Position numbers and translations under genes: made by a program. Below the pieces are notes generated by a model. That model was given only the letters and a program-made list of their open reading frames with translations. It was not told the DNA's origin and made no database searches. Below, in pieces: positions 33,141 to 46,261 of a stretch of DNA of 64,000 bases. Within the stretch, counting starts at the first letter, position 1, and every line of letters begins with the position of its first letter. Origin of the DNA: Apophysomyces variabilis (Eukaryota > Mucoromycota > Mucoromycetes > Mucorales > Mucoraceae); NCBI GenBank assembly GCA_002749535.1, contig MZZL01000051.1, positions 30,401 through 94,400 on the forward strand, written 5' to 3'.

Positions 33141-33395
33141 AGGGGAAANNNNNNNNNNNNNNNNNNNNNNNNNNNNNNNNNNNNNNNNNNNNNNNNNNNN
33201 NNNNNNNNNNNNNNNNNNNNNNNNNNNNNNNNNNNNNNNNNNNTTTTTTTTTTTTTTTTTTTTTGGCTATCAGGGGAAACCAATGACGAAGCGGAGAAAC
33301 AGGAACAATTACGAGAAAAGTTCAAGTGGTTGATCGAGACGAGAGGTGTCTTGACAGCAGTAGAAGTCATTTTGTTTGCTTTATTTGTGGAATAA
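31712..33395 (+). CDS. CENPP: Kinetochore protein CENP-P-like
   Basis: Exons 31712-31834, 31893-32143, 32185-32344, 32420-32649, 32717-32884 and 32951-33076, and a last exon at about 33274-33395 behind an assembly gap. CENP-P belongs to the COMA/CENP-OPQUR complex of the inner kinetochore. The N-terminal part (~55-110) is a Glu/Gln-rich coiled coil (EEQLEEEREALLAEVQEVEQ). The RWD-like part contains GTCYELPFHLAFEV, then ECDLLAFFRLLVHYARLVDQ and RKSVFEELKEW, in the order and wording of animal CENP-P. The final exon WLIETRGVLTAVEVILFAL fits the CENP-P end. With the present sequence the last junction does not keep the frame, probably because of the poly-T gap at 33149-33243. Confidence 0.8.
33149..33243. 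other. Assembly gap (95 N) inside the last CENP-P intron
   Basis: The gap is flanked by poly-T on both sides. AGGGGAAA occurs before it and again after it (33272-33279), so the two contig ends may overlap and the gap may be artificial. Confidence 0.95.
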
Positions 33396-33844
33396 ATATA
33401 CGGTTAACTTAATTGTGCTATTCGACTAAGTATATAGAAACAGCATGAGTGAAAACATGTTAAACTGCATGCAAATAGAAAGCCAGTCCATTAAACTGGG
33501 TTGTTGCTGAGCGAAACTCCTAGCTCTCGATTTCTGGATGCTCTCCGTCATAGAGATATAAGGGAAATTTCGACATTTTTAACTAAGCCTAGATGTTTAC
33601 TTTAAGAATACAACATTAGACCAAACGAGTTATTACGTTGAGTTGTACCTATTTCATGGGAAGAAGGAACAAAGAGAGTACTGTAGAAAGAACTGATAGC
33701 TAGTGGCCCAGTCGATTGGACCATCATCACCTCTTAAGCTGACTGGGTTTAAAATACACAAAAATTCCCTCTCAAACTTTCGCAGCCAACCCAGTGTCAG
33801 TGCTGTAACCTCTTTCCCTTTCTTTTTTTTTCCCAACCAACCGA

Positions 33845-34588
33845 ATGGATTTCCAAAATCGAGTAGGAAGCAAGATCAGAAGTGGTGGTGTGGCAGGATT
33901 CTCAGAGTCCAATGTCGATCGACGAGAACGTCTTCGCAAATTGGCCATGGAGACGATCGACATTACAAAGGATCCTTATTTTATGAAGAACCATCTCGGT
34001 TCATACGAATGTAAACTGTGTTTGACCCTCCATACCAGCGAAGGATCGTACCTTGCACATACACAGGGTAAAAAGCATCAGACCAACCTTGCTCGTCGTG
34101 CAGCCAAAGAAGCCAGAGAGAATGCAGTCATTCAACCCGCTGTTGGCCCTGCGAAACCTCTCGTCGCTCCCAAACGCAACATTATCAAGATCGGTCGACC
34201 CGGTTATCGTGTGACGAAAGTACGCAATCCCGTCTCAAGGCAGCTGGGTCTTTTATTCCAGATTCATTATCCACAGATCGCCGCGGATGTCATTCCTCGT
34301 CATCGCTTCATGTCCGCCTACGAACAAAAGGTCGAAGCACCCAATAAAATCCACCAATACCTCCTCATTGCCGCTGAACCCTATGAAACCATTGCGTTTA
34401 AGGTCCAGAGCAAGGAAATCGATAGAGCACCAGGCAACTTTTGGACTCATTGGGACCAGGACGCAAAGCAATTTTCACTTCAGTACTTTTACAAGAATGA
34501 AAAAGCACCTGCCATGTTTGAAGGCGTGACGGCACCAGCAGCAGCGACAACAGCAGCAGCACCCACTGTCAATGGAATTACTCACTAA
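33845..34588 (+). CDS. SF3A2: Splicing factor 3A subunit 2
   Basis: Single exon, 247 residues. SF3A2 (Prp11 in yeast, SF3a66 in animals) is a U2 snRNP protein needed for prespliceosome assembly. The N-terminus MDFQNRVGSKIRSGGVAG is the family signature. A matrin-type C2H2 finger follows (C56, C59, H72, H78), then the conserved QLGLLFQIHYPQIA and FMSAYEQKVE blocks. It lacks the long Pro-rich C-terminal repeats of animal SF3a66 and ends in an Ala/Thr tail, as in other fungi. Intronless, unlike most neighbours. Confidence 0.96.
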   Translation: MDFQNRVGSKIRSGGVAGFSESNVDRRERLRKLAMETIDITKDPYFMKNHLGSYECKLCLTLHTSEGSYLAHTQGKKHQTNLARRAAKEARENAVIQPAVGPAKPLVAPKRNIIKIGRPGYRVTKVRNPVSRQLGLLFQIHYPQIAADVIPRHRFMSAYEQKVEAPNKIHQYLLIAAEPYETIAFKVQSKEIDRAPGNFWTHWDQDAKQFSLQYFYKNEKAPAMFEGVTAPAAATTAAAPTVNGITH

Positions 34589-35306
34589 TAAAGAAAAAAA
34601 AGGAAAAGGAAATGCCACCCGTTTTTAAAACACGAAAACGAAAGAAAAAAAAAAAAAGTTCTGTGTATAGTGATATGGTTCTCTCTCTCTCTCTTAGTTG
34701 AAATAAAATATAAACAGAAAAAACGAGTAAATGAGAAAAGGAAAAAGGAAAGGTCAAAGCAGTTTTTTGTTTTAGCGGGATAATTTACGAAGTCGCATCT
34801 AGCAAATTCACTTGGCGCATTTTGGAAACTGGACTTGACGCTAACAAATTACCAATGTTTACATACCTGTCATAAAACTGACAACACCATACCCATCTCC
34901 CCGCCAAGTGAATGTCAATGGACTGCGACTTCGATTTTCGTAGTTTGCGAAATTGTTTTGGTATTTGGTTGCCTAATAATCCCATTTCACAGCAGCTTAA
35001 GATACCATTCAACTACCAGCAGCTTAAATCTTTCTGATCTCTGTCTCTCTTCCTTTCTCCCTCATCTTTGGTCTGTTTCTTTCTCTTTGAAAGACAAAAT
35101 GAAGTGATACTGCTTGTCGATTTGCAACATATCCTCGCCCGGTGTCAATGGGTTACCGCTTTGAACGACTTGTTCGCTTTTCTTTTTGGTTCTTTCTTTT
35201 CTTTTTTATTATTACAACACTCTATTGGATATGACCACCCTTTTTTGTTTGTTCTTTTCTGCTTTATAATAACCTTGTCTCTCTCTTTTTTTTTTAATAT
35301 TCTTTT
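34589..35306. other. Intergenic region between convergent genes
   Basis: Poly-A and CT repeats follow SF3A2, then T-rich sequence up to the uS11m stop. No gene recognised. Confidence 0.5.
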
Positions 35307-35978
35307 TTACAATCGTCTAGCTTTCTTAGGTCGGCAGCCACCAAATGGTATCGGTGTAGCATCGGTGATTCGTCCAATATTCCATGTTGCTCCGGAAACC
35401 AATGCTTTGAAAGCAGCATCACGACCGGGGCCAAAACCCTTGAGGATGATGTGGAGATTATTGACCTGCAAATTCTTCGCCTGCATCTTTTCCAGGAGTT
35501 GCATGGCTGCCTGATGAGCTGCTTCATAGCCACTGCGCTGGGCTTTCTTGAATCCAGCCGTGCCGCCCGAGGTAGTGATCAACGGCGATCCGTTGGGTCG
35601 GGTAAGGGTGACAATGGTGTTGTTGAAGGTCGCGTTGATATAAAGCTGGTGGGGCGTTTGGTCAATCTTGGACAATGAGGATGCCAGGTCATTCATATCA
35701 AACATGGTATCCACATCGGACAAATTCGACGACTTGGGCAAGGCCGATTCATTCAAGACGTCTGAAATAACGGTTCGCTTTTCCTGAGCATCCTTTGTAC
35801 GATGCAACACATTCAGAATCCCTGCGTATTGTTCACTGGTATCGTTGTTGGTGCTAGTGCTGTTGTTGTCTCCTCCCTGGCTTCCTTCAATAGAAGACGA
35901 ACTATTCCATCGTGTCTGAAGAAGACGAAGCGATACGACTTGCTGCTGTGGTCGGAGAACGCTTAGGACAGGCAACAT
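35307..35978 (-). CDS. MRPS11: Mitochondrial ribosomal protein uS11m
   Basis: Single exon, 223 residues, minus strand. A component of the small mitochondrial ribosomal subunit (bacterial S11 homologue). Residues 1-30 are basic with Leu and Gln (VVSLRLLQTRW), a typical mitochondrial presequence. A low-complexity linker follows (Ser/Asn-rich, ~28-50). The S11 core spans ~110-223 with INATFNNTIVTLT, SGGTAGFKKAQRSGYEAAHQ and ILKGFGPGRDAAF. It ends GGCRPKKARRL, the canonical S11 end. Confidence 0.95.
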   Translation of the reverse strand: MLPVLSVLRPQQQVVSLRLLQTRWNSSSSIEGSQGGDNNSTSTNNDTSEQYAGILNVLHRTKDAQEKRTVISDVLNESALPKSSNLSDVDTMFDMNDLASSLSKIDQTPHQLYINATFNNTIVTLTRPNGSPLITTSGGTAGFKKAQRSGYEAAHQAAMQLLEKMQAKNLQVNNLHIILKGFGPGRDAAFKALVSGATWNIGRITDATPIPFGGCRPKKARRL

Positions 35979-36461
35979 GGTGGCGGCTGTGGAAAAAGAG
36001 GGAGGAAAGGGAAAAGAGAACGGCTGCAGCGTTCAGTAGCCTATTTGATACAAGCCACTCAGCAGGGCTCTTTTACCAAATTTTGAAACTCCCATTCCCC
36101 CCTTTCCAAGAGAGCTGGTCCGTTGTATAAACTCCGCCGCTTGCCAAGGAAGGGATTAGGAAGACAAGCCGATCCAGTCATTTGAATTGAGAACAAAGAA
36201 AGCAAAAGTAGGCAGAGCCAGCTGAATTAAAAAAGAAATAAGCTACAGAGAGTTATGTTTGGCGTTATTGGTTATAGAGATCATTTCACTAAAGGTGCTC
36301 CGCGTTCGAAATGCCTTGAGGCACGCAGGATTAGCCAATAGGTCTACTGTTTTAAAAAACAGCTAGGCGTAGCAAGTTTATGAGGACACTGTCAATTCAC
36401 TTAAGTTCACTAAAAACAAGTGCATTCGTCTCTTCGCTTTTTTTCTTTTACCCCTTGTAAA
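35979..36461. promoter_or_regulatory. uS11m upstream region
   Basis: The likely promoter of the minus-strand uS11m gene; no other gene recognised. Confidence 0.4.
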
Positions 36462-36580
36462 TAGGAATTAGCATACTTGATCATTTCGTAGATATCGTTC
36501 TCATTGGTGCTCAAACCAGCGAGATCCATCGCCACCAAGCATAGTTTGCTTGTTGTCGTTACAAGCAAATTGAAAAGGTC
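36462..36580 (-). pseudogene. Relic of an unknown protein family, copy A
   Basis: The minus-strand translation reads DLFNLLVTTTSKLCLVAMDL followed by AGLSTNENDIYEMIKYANSY. It clearly resembles the fragment at 42726-42818 (shared TTT, C-x-V, D-x-AG-x-S-x-N and NDIY). No complete frame surrounds it, so it is either an isolated exon or a relic. The family is not recognised. Confidence 0.4.
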
Positions 36581-37014
36581 TAACCTAATAAAAAAACGAA
36601 TAAATTACCTATTAGGCTCCCAGTTTGCATATAGAAAAGTGTAATTACCTTACATCGTGCCATTGACGTTGTTCAAGGTATCTAAAAGAGCTTGTGATCT
36701 TGGCATGTCACGTCTTCTGAAAAGTTCGTCACTTTACTTCATCCTTCTTCAATTACCGAATCAAACAAATTTTCGATTTGCTGTGGGGTGTAGTTTCTAT
36801 ATAAAATCGCTCGTTATAGCTATAGCCGCCATCCTGTTCATGCTCACAACGCACACAAGGGCACACATGGCGTGTCTGGGGAGTGGACAAGGCCCGCTAA
36901 GCTTTCATGCCTAGCATCATCAACAAATAATAACGTTACTGCCAATGTATGCATACGCACAAAGGCTTTGTTTGCATAATTACTGTACTTCTTTTCTGCT
37001 ATCGCTCACTCAAA

Positions 37015-37190
37015 CTAGCTGCCTTTGGATGGGCAATCGTGCCCAGTCATTTTGTTCATCATCTCAGACATATCCACGTCAAATAAGGTAACATCATTTA
37101 CATCCAACGGAAAGATATTCAGCCTAATGTCGTTGTGTATATGTTTAATCGTCAAAGGAGGAAAACATGGATTTGTTGCCAAACAAATAT
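37015..37190 (-). pseudogene. Coding-like exon, unknown protein
   Basis: A minus-strand open stretch follows a possible acceptor (CTCTAAG) and ends at TAG. The translation includes IHNDIRLNIFPLDVNDVTLF and MSEMMNKMTGHDC. Composition and absence of stops look protein-coding. The likely upstream piece (YELIESIELPNLVIHLFYGV, about 37210-37270) is joined by no clear donor. Probably the last exon of a decayed gene. Confidence 0.3.
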
Positions 37191-37813
37191 CTTAGAGTTA
37201 AGGTATCACACACCATAAAAAAGATGAATGACTAGATTAGGCAATTCGATTGATTCAATAAGCTCATAAAGAAACGACTAAAAAGTCAAGTGCCAAGAAT
37301 AGAGCGATGTCTAGTGAAATGAATTGAAGGTAGACGTGGATAGACTATACTTGAGCAATTACTCAAAATAATTTAGAGATTAGTTGTACGAAATGAGGAC
37401 TGATTGCTGATGTGTTGGAGTGAAAATCAAAACAAGGAAAATAAGGTACCATGACTATGTCTTATCGGACTAGAGGTTCAACATGGTTTGAGTTATTGAC
37501 GAGCACTCCCTGGTATAACGGAGCTAGACAAAGTTCATAAGTGGATAATAAATACTATCATGCATTTGCTGACTAAGGATTGATGAGTAACATATGAAAA
37601 CGTTCAAAATCAAAGTGAATAGCCTGTTCGTTTCATGACGTAAAAAGAAACTACTAGCAGCGGAATATAGGTGTGTTTTTCTCTACAAGTCTAACATACA
37701 TATTGTATTCGGATGATTTCTACATCTTTTCTTTCTCTTTGTAATATACAGAAATTTAGTATGTTGATGACAAGTGGGTTGAGGAATGCAGGTTTGTAAT
37801 GAATGCTTCTACT
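37191..37813. other. AT-rich gene-free stretch
   Basis: No supported gene beyond possible upstream fragments of the relic at 37015-37190. The right end is the 3' flank of glutathione reductase. Confidence 0.4.
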
Positions 37814-40599
<2,786 letters not shown>

Positions 40600-41889
40600 T
40601 TAATCTAGCAAGTTATCCGATTCAGACAAACTGTCGCGACGAGCAGAATAGGGTGGTGGTTGCGGACGACTTGATGATGAAGGGATATCAATTAGGACAG
40701 AGCTGTTAGTACGCGCCGTGGCCAAGAGGATCGAATCCTCCTGAGTGCCATAAGCAGGCGGAGGGGAGAGTGTCCCTTGCTGAGGCGCAAGCCCCCACTT
40801 TTTCACATTGGCCTCGACGAACACGAAGCCCATCTGCCCTAGATTCACATGAATCTGACAGGGCCCGTTAGCACCGACTGTAGGGAAGAGATTCCATCTC
40901 AGACCCGTATAGGCATCTTCCAATTTTCGACCATTTCGCGTAAAAAAGATAGTGCCCGATCGATGTCGATAACCCACACCAATCACATCGCCATGATTAA
41001 ATCCCATACCACACGGTCGGCCGCTAAAGGGTGAACTGAAATATTTACAACCGTTATCGGAAAAGTAGCCAATGGAATACCGGTTCCAGCCTGTGTGATG
41101 TAATGGGGAGAAAACGAAAGGGAAAAATCATGCATGCGTTTAAAAACCTTCTTTTTTGCTTTCTTCTTCTTCCCTCTTTCATCTTATCATCTTTTTTCTT
41201 TTCGTCTAATGGATTTACCTGGTAACCTCCAGCTTGGGTAAGGCTTTGTTGCCACCCCAATCGAAACAGTCGTGGTATCTGGTTTTTCAAACATTTTTGC
41301 CTATATATATCAATACGTCCAAATGTTGGTTAAAGAAATAAATCAATTTCCTCTCTTTTTACCTCCCAATAATACACTTCTTGATTTCTTGGCAGTGGCA
41401 AATTGGTCTGCACGCAGTTTTCACCTTCTAAGAACTGTATCTCCGTACGCCCTGCAACAAAACAGTTCGCTTCGGGTTCCCATTCAAATTCAAACGCAGA
41501 GACCCCTTTCTCTTGTATGGATAGATATTGGGGCGGTGTGATATCGGTCGGTATACTGTCTGGTGGATGTCGTTCTTGGTATACTGAAAGCAAAAGAGAC
41601 AGTGAGCTATGAGTCTTCTTCTCTTTTTCTCTTTCTCCCCAAGAGAATAAATTCCTTTTTCGTTTTTTTGCTTTTTCCTACTTTTTGCTCTTTCATAGCT
41701 TAGTCTCGCGTCTTCTGAGAGATTAGCGACCTGATCTTCTGATTCGATTATCCACTCATCAAAATCGGAGCTGTTTTCCAATGACAATGGCAGCTCGATG
41801 GGCGAACGGGTAAAAAAGAGAAGAATGACGATAATAAGGAAGAAGAGAATGATACCCACAATGGATACCCAAGTGTAGACACTCAACAT
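40600..41889 (-). CDS. SSH4: Ssh4/Ear1-like Rsp5 ubiquitin-ligase adaptor (SPRY domain, PY motifs)
   Basis: Four exons on the minus strand: 41889-41682, 41583-41363, 41300-41219 and 41090-40600 (333 residues). Yeast Ssh4 and Ear1 are endosomal/vacuolar single-pass proteins that recruit Rsp5 to membrane cargo. Here one membrane segment lies near the N-terminus (VSIVGIILFFLIIVILLFF). The SPRY domain (~75-265) has EVYYWE, TVSIGVATKPYPSWRLPG, GWNRYSIGY and GDVIGVGYRHRSGTIFFTRN. The C-terminal tail has two PY-type motifs, PPPAY and PPPY, that would bind WW domains. Order and size match Ssh4. Confidence 0.9.
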
Positions 41890-42725
41890 GACGGAAATGG
41901 CGGGGAAAGCGGCAAAAAAGACAAAGAAAGGGGAGGGGCAGAGAGAGAAAGAGAAAGAAAAGGGAGAGGAGAGGAGTTGTAAAACTTTCCTTTCTTGCCT
42001 GTGACCGATCATGACCCAGCTGCGCATTCCCCGCAGTGGAGAAACACACATTAGGCTTACACTGCAGACCCCAGTTACCCAAGAAGGGAAAGCCAACCTT
42101 TCATGTTGCATGCAATAAATAACTCGGAACCCTACGTATTCAAGGCAAACTTGGAGTGCGTTGCTATCCGAAATTATGAGATTGGGCCATGCCATGCTGC
42201 ACTTCAGATTAATACGGAGGGCATACTCGTTAAGGGATACACAAAGTCGACCCTGGTCATGTCCCGTTTGCGTATCTAGTCAAGGCATAATGGGATGTAC
42301 TTGTTGATAATCAATGTAATATTCCGGTTTTCAGTGAAAAGGCTAGAGTCATACATTTTTACAGCTGGCTACCAGGAAGAGATAAATCAAATGCTGAAAG
42401 ATTGTACCCTACCCGTGTTAAACTATTTCTATAAACCATCTGGAATCTCTTTACAAAATGAGTTATAACAAGCAGACAAACCAGCTAATAGGAACAGTAA
42501 AATACAATAAGAATAAACTAGCTTTACTCATTACAATGCCAGCTTTACTGGAGAAACGCTGCATCCAGACAATTTCAGGCAGTTGGGATCAGCCAGCTCA
42601 TCTGCTGTCTGAAACATATCGTTTAGTAAAAATATCAGGTCGATGATAATGCTGTCAATGCACTCATATTCAGTAAAATGCGATAGATTAACGGTTCCTT
42701 TTAATTTTTGCAAGTAGCACTTGAG
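41890..42725. other. Gene-free stretch upstream of the Ssh4-like gene
   Basis: The near end is the Ssh4-like promoter. Short open frames elsewhere show no family resemblance. Fragments possibly belonging to relic copy B lie on the minus strand near 42530-42713. Confidence 0.4.
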
Positions 42726-42818
42726 ATACCTAATAAGCCATAAATGTCGTTGCTGTTATTAGCGCTGACCCCAGCAAAATCCACAGACACAAAGCAGCCT
42801 TCCTTTGTAGTTGTATCT
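42726..42818 (-). pseudogene. Relic of an unknown protein family, copy B
   Basis: The minus-strand translation DTTTKEGCFVSVDFAGVSA followed by NNSNDIYGLLGI resembles copy A at 36462-36580. Further coding-like pieces lie on the same strand at about 42830-43010 (including LDWLHHISELGLNERFYSWF), in shifted frames. This looks like a decayed gene of about 0.5 kb or more. Confidence 0.4.
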
Positions 42819-43069
42819 AAAAAAGCTCAGAGGCTTTACCATAAAACCATGAATAAAATCTTTCGTTAAGTCCCAACTCGCTTATATGGTGCAACCAATC
42901 TAGAATAGGCAATTTTTTGGTTCGTTAAAGAATTCCATATTTAAGACGTCGGCCCCATATATAGTAATTCCGTTGGCTATTTCTATCCTCTCTCTTGTGA
43001 AATCAGTACTGCTTTTTAGCTTTCTTCAATATCTTCCTCGACCTGTTGATCTGGATACTTCTCTGCAAT

Positions 43070-44461
43070 ATAAAAATTTATAAAAGCCTTTCTTGAATAT
43101 TTTATGTAGCTATCCAATGCACACTATCCGAGAATTACATTTCTTTAATAATGAATTGTATTCCTTTAATAGGCATTTGCAAGTAAAAACATAATTAGAA
43201 GCTCCAAACCTTCAGCAACTTTAATAGCAGAATTTATATAAGAGTCTCATTCTATTGCTATGGATTATTCTTATACTTCTTCTATAGGTTCATCTACTAA
43301 ACGCGCCCTGATCAATAAGCTATAATTCTACTAATAGCCCTGCATTATCTTGGGTGATGGCGCTATGCGAATTGGAAAATACTTATTCTGGCTTGTTTTT
43401 TTAAAACAACGCTATATATAGCTGTAATGTATTAAATCATTTCGATTCATAGCTTCATTATAAGTTTTTTAGAGTTTTGCGCATACGTGTTTTTGTGTGA
43501 CATAAACTATGTATATGGTGCCTAGACTGATATCTCCTATTAGATTTGTTGTAGCATTTTGTGATGCTACCACTATGAGGTCCCTCACTTTGACCTTCAT
43601 ATACTTCTTTTCCAAACAAATTTTGAAATTCTGAGCTAATATTTTTCTTCTACAGGTATTTCTTTATTAAAGCCTTGGCTTGAATCTTGCAAAATTATAG
43701 TTCCCATCGATTAGAGGTCATTCAAAGTTTTGGAAAAATCTTGTTATTAATCCCGGTAATGGGAACCACTATGCACGATGGAACTAGCGAGATTGTAAAA
43801 AGTTGCACTATCATTGCTGGCGTTTAAATGGGAAGTTGTCAGTCAAGTGTACTTTGAAAGTTTACTACATACATAGTATGGTATCAGGGTTGTAACAGGA
43901 TGTGTATATGCATTTTACGATCGAGGTCCATTTGGTTTACTGGTGTACATACGAAACATAGCGCGCTGTTATCAACCATGAGAATCTACTGCTCATATTT
44001 GTGCTTGATATTCTCTTGATTGTTTACGCTTGTTCAAGTCATCCCATATCTTGTCCCTGATGGTATCGGAGCTCATTTGGAATGCAATGTCACAGGCCAA
44101 GATGTTGGTCACATAAATCGAATTACGCTTGAAGTGTTGTATACAGTACGTGCAAGACAAACATTTGGTTTTGAAGAGTGAGTGAGTAAAGAGAGAGAGT
44201 ATATGTGCGTGTATCAGTGGTAACAGGACAGGAGGATAATGACAATTATATACAAGAATAATGTTGCGTTTTGATGTCAGGGGTAAAAAGGGATAATGGT
44301 ATTCACAAATCCGCTTCGACAAGAGTCCCTTTTTTTTATTTGCTTGCTTAAACTTTGCGGTGAAGAAAATGGCAGGGAGAGCTGTAGTCTCATATTCATC
44401 GCTGTGCAAATCAACAGCAGTCGAAGCAAGGTCGTTTTTAAGTTTGGCGTTCCTGATAGTC
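43070..44461. other. Gene-poor stretch with coding-like fragments
   Basis: No complete gene. The minus strand at 43993-44180 encodes a coding-like piece ending in SSDTIRDKIWDDLNKRKQ, and another lies at ~44350-44450 (STAVDLHSDEYETTALPAIF). They may be downstream exons or decayed parts of the candidate gene at 44462-44805. Confidence 0.35.
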
Positions 44462-44805
44462 TTAATCTGATCCTTCATGAAGTTCCGCCAAATGAATAGT
44501 GTTGATCGTGTCCTTGAAGGCATCAAGTTCAGAAAGAGTACAAGGTACAAACATCATACCCACCAAGGTAGCAACATACACAACATTCTGGAGCTTCAGG
44601 AGATAGAAATAGCCGACCATTCCTGAGAAGATGGATGGTGAGTCCCCCCGGCACACTCAATTTCTTTTAAAGAAAAAATCCAGTTTTGCTTACCAATAAC
44701 ATCCATCGCCATAATAGACTTAATATTGCCTTGGCTAGTGATATATAGGTTGTCCAATATAGCACAATTAGATCTTATATTCTTGCTCTGCTGCTTCAAC
44801 TTCAT
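44462..44805 (-). CDS. Candidate two-exon gene, unknown function
   Basis: Exons 44805-44694 and 44622-44462 on the minus strand join with a good GTAAGC donor and CTCAG acceptor to give about 90 residues. The start is an ATG (MKLKQQSKNIRSNCAILDNL) and the protein ends LAELHEGSD before TAA. The middle is hydrophobic (GYFYLLKLQNVVYVATLVGM), perhaps beta strands or one membrane segment. No family is recognised. Coding-like sequence continues past the stop at 43993-44450, so this may be the front part of a larger, perhaps broken, gene. Confidence 0.4.
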
Positions 44806-44839
44806 GCTTTCTGCCTAGAGCTTGAAATGGGCGTGCCTT

Positions 44840-45010
44840 AACCGGACGGGTCATAACTGGGCCAGATCAGGATATTGATCCATGGCCCGCTGGGCTGGGC
44901 CAAGATCTTAACCCGGAACCCGGCACACTAGGCTTATCACACTAAGATGGGCCCATTGACCCGTGCGCAAATCGGTTGGGCCGGTCAAATTCCGAGAGTT
45001 AGTCATTACC
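44840..45010. repeat. GC-rich GGCC/CCGG-rich island
   Basis: Within AT-rich DNA this ~170-bp segment is packed with GGCC, CCCGG and CCGG motifs (GGCCCGCTGGGCTGGGCC, AACCCGGAACCCGGC and others). Many can pair with each other as short inverted repeats. No coding frame. Origin unknown. Confidence 0.5.
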
Positions 45011-45137
45011 CGGCTCATAACCTGGTTTCATATGTTGTTGTATGTTGTATTTTTTTTTGGCCTATGACCACAAAAAAAGTAGAAGAATCACGTTAAATAA
45101 CGTTACATACTTCACTAGTAGGCTTCTTTTTATTTAC

Positions 45138-45350
45138 TTACTTAGCGTACTTTGGCTTGCTGAACTTTAATGCTTTTTTGTACCGCGCACACCATACACC
45201 ATGAAGGGTAGCAGCATTATTCGCAGCAATGTCAAGCGGGCACTTCACCAGATCTTCTTGATTTTCGCCAACGAGTTTACTCGAAGGCGGGCTTTTTCTC
45301 CTTATTACAGTATTCGATCAATTCTACTTTCAGATAAGCTTTAGAGTAGT
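45138..45350 (-). pseudogene. Coding-like fragment, unknown protein
   Basis: The minus strand encodes LVGENQEDLVKCPLDIAANN and then LHGVWCARYKKALKFSKPKY before TAA (45138-45140). A second piece upstream (AYLKVELIEYCNKEKKPAFE) is one base out of frame. Composition is clearly coding-like. No family is recognised; it is probably a relic of a dispersed element or gene. Confidence 0.35.
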
Positions 45351-45409
45351 TCATTAAGCATTCTTCTTTTCTTTCCTTTTACACCTGGATATTCATCCAT
45401 ATGGTGCAG

Positions 45410-45435
45410 CAATTAGAGAGAGTGTATGTGAAAGA

Positions 45436-45466
<31 letters not shown>

Positions 45467-45480
45467 CATGTGTGAGAGAG
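45410..45480. repeat. GA-rich simple repeat
   Basis: (GAGA)n-type purine run interrupted by AAAG units. Confidence 0.8.
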
Positions 45481-46261
45481 CGACAAATAGCCAATAGAAG
45501 GAAATCCATTTGCGCTTAATCTCAATGTTGTGACCGATGCCTCACCCACTTGCAAGATGGTCTTTGATGACGACGGCAAAGGAATCTCTTAGCTCTATCC
45601 AGTGTTAATAGTAGTCTATAGGCCCGCCTATAGACATCCTAAGTGAAAGTGGTAGCTAAGCCCTGTCATGAGTAGAGTACCCCAAACTCTTTGTTATTTT
45701 CTGTTGGAAATCTCAGGTAATGTTGCGACATCAAACGCACTAAAAATAACAAGACTTTCATTCTTCAAAAGGAAAGCTGTCATTCATGGTTTTTCACCAC
45801 AATCTGTGTTTAAACGTTAATGGCATGCATAAACTTTGGGATGAATAATAAGTATCAACATTATATCCTCATAAGTGATAATAGTAACTCAAATAAATGA
45901 ATATAGATATGACAATGGTAATTTGATCGAGAAACTTAATGATACAACATCATTGACGTATGAAGTATCCAAATCCGCTTTAACGTAATAAGAAGAAGCA
46001 TGAATGACATTTGCAGCCATACTAAATAATCGAATTCCAGCCTTTGTGACAATAGCATTTGCAAAAGCAAACTCAAGAGAGAGCAGCTTCTGCAAGAAGG
46101 AACCTTGACAACTAGAGTTCAAATGGCTTGGAACCAAATTCCTGTTAGTGATCTTCAAGGATTTCGCAAATATTCTATCGCTAAGCTTGATGATTGTTTG
46201 AATAGAATTCCGATTTAATAAACTGCTTATGTACATGTCGTGCATTACTCATGCGTGATAT
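45481..46261. other. Gene-poor stretch with one coding-like minus-strand piece
   Basis: A minus-strand frame at 45889-46245 (including VTKAGIRLFSMAANVIHASS) is open for 118 codons, but no family is recognised and its first codon is not convincingly a start. Nothing else is supported. Confidence 0.3.

Noticed and set aside
33064..33370. Open frames with poly-Phe or poly-Lys across 33149-33243
   Set aside because: Artefacts of N and poly-T at the second gap.
36657..36914. 85-codon membrane-like open frame
   Set aside because: Hydrophobic composition from T-rich DNA, no start context, no family resemblance.
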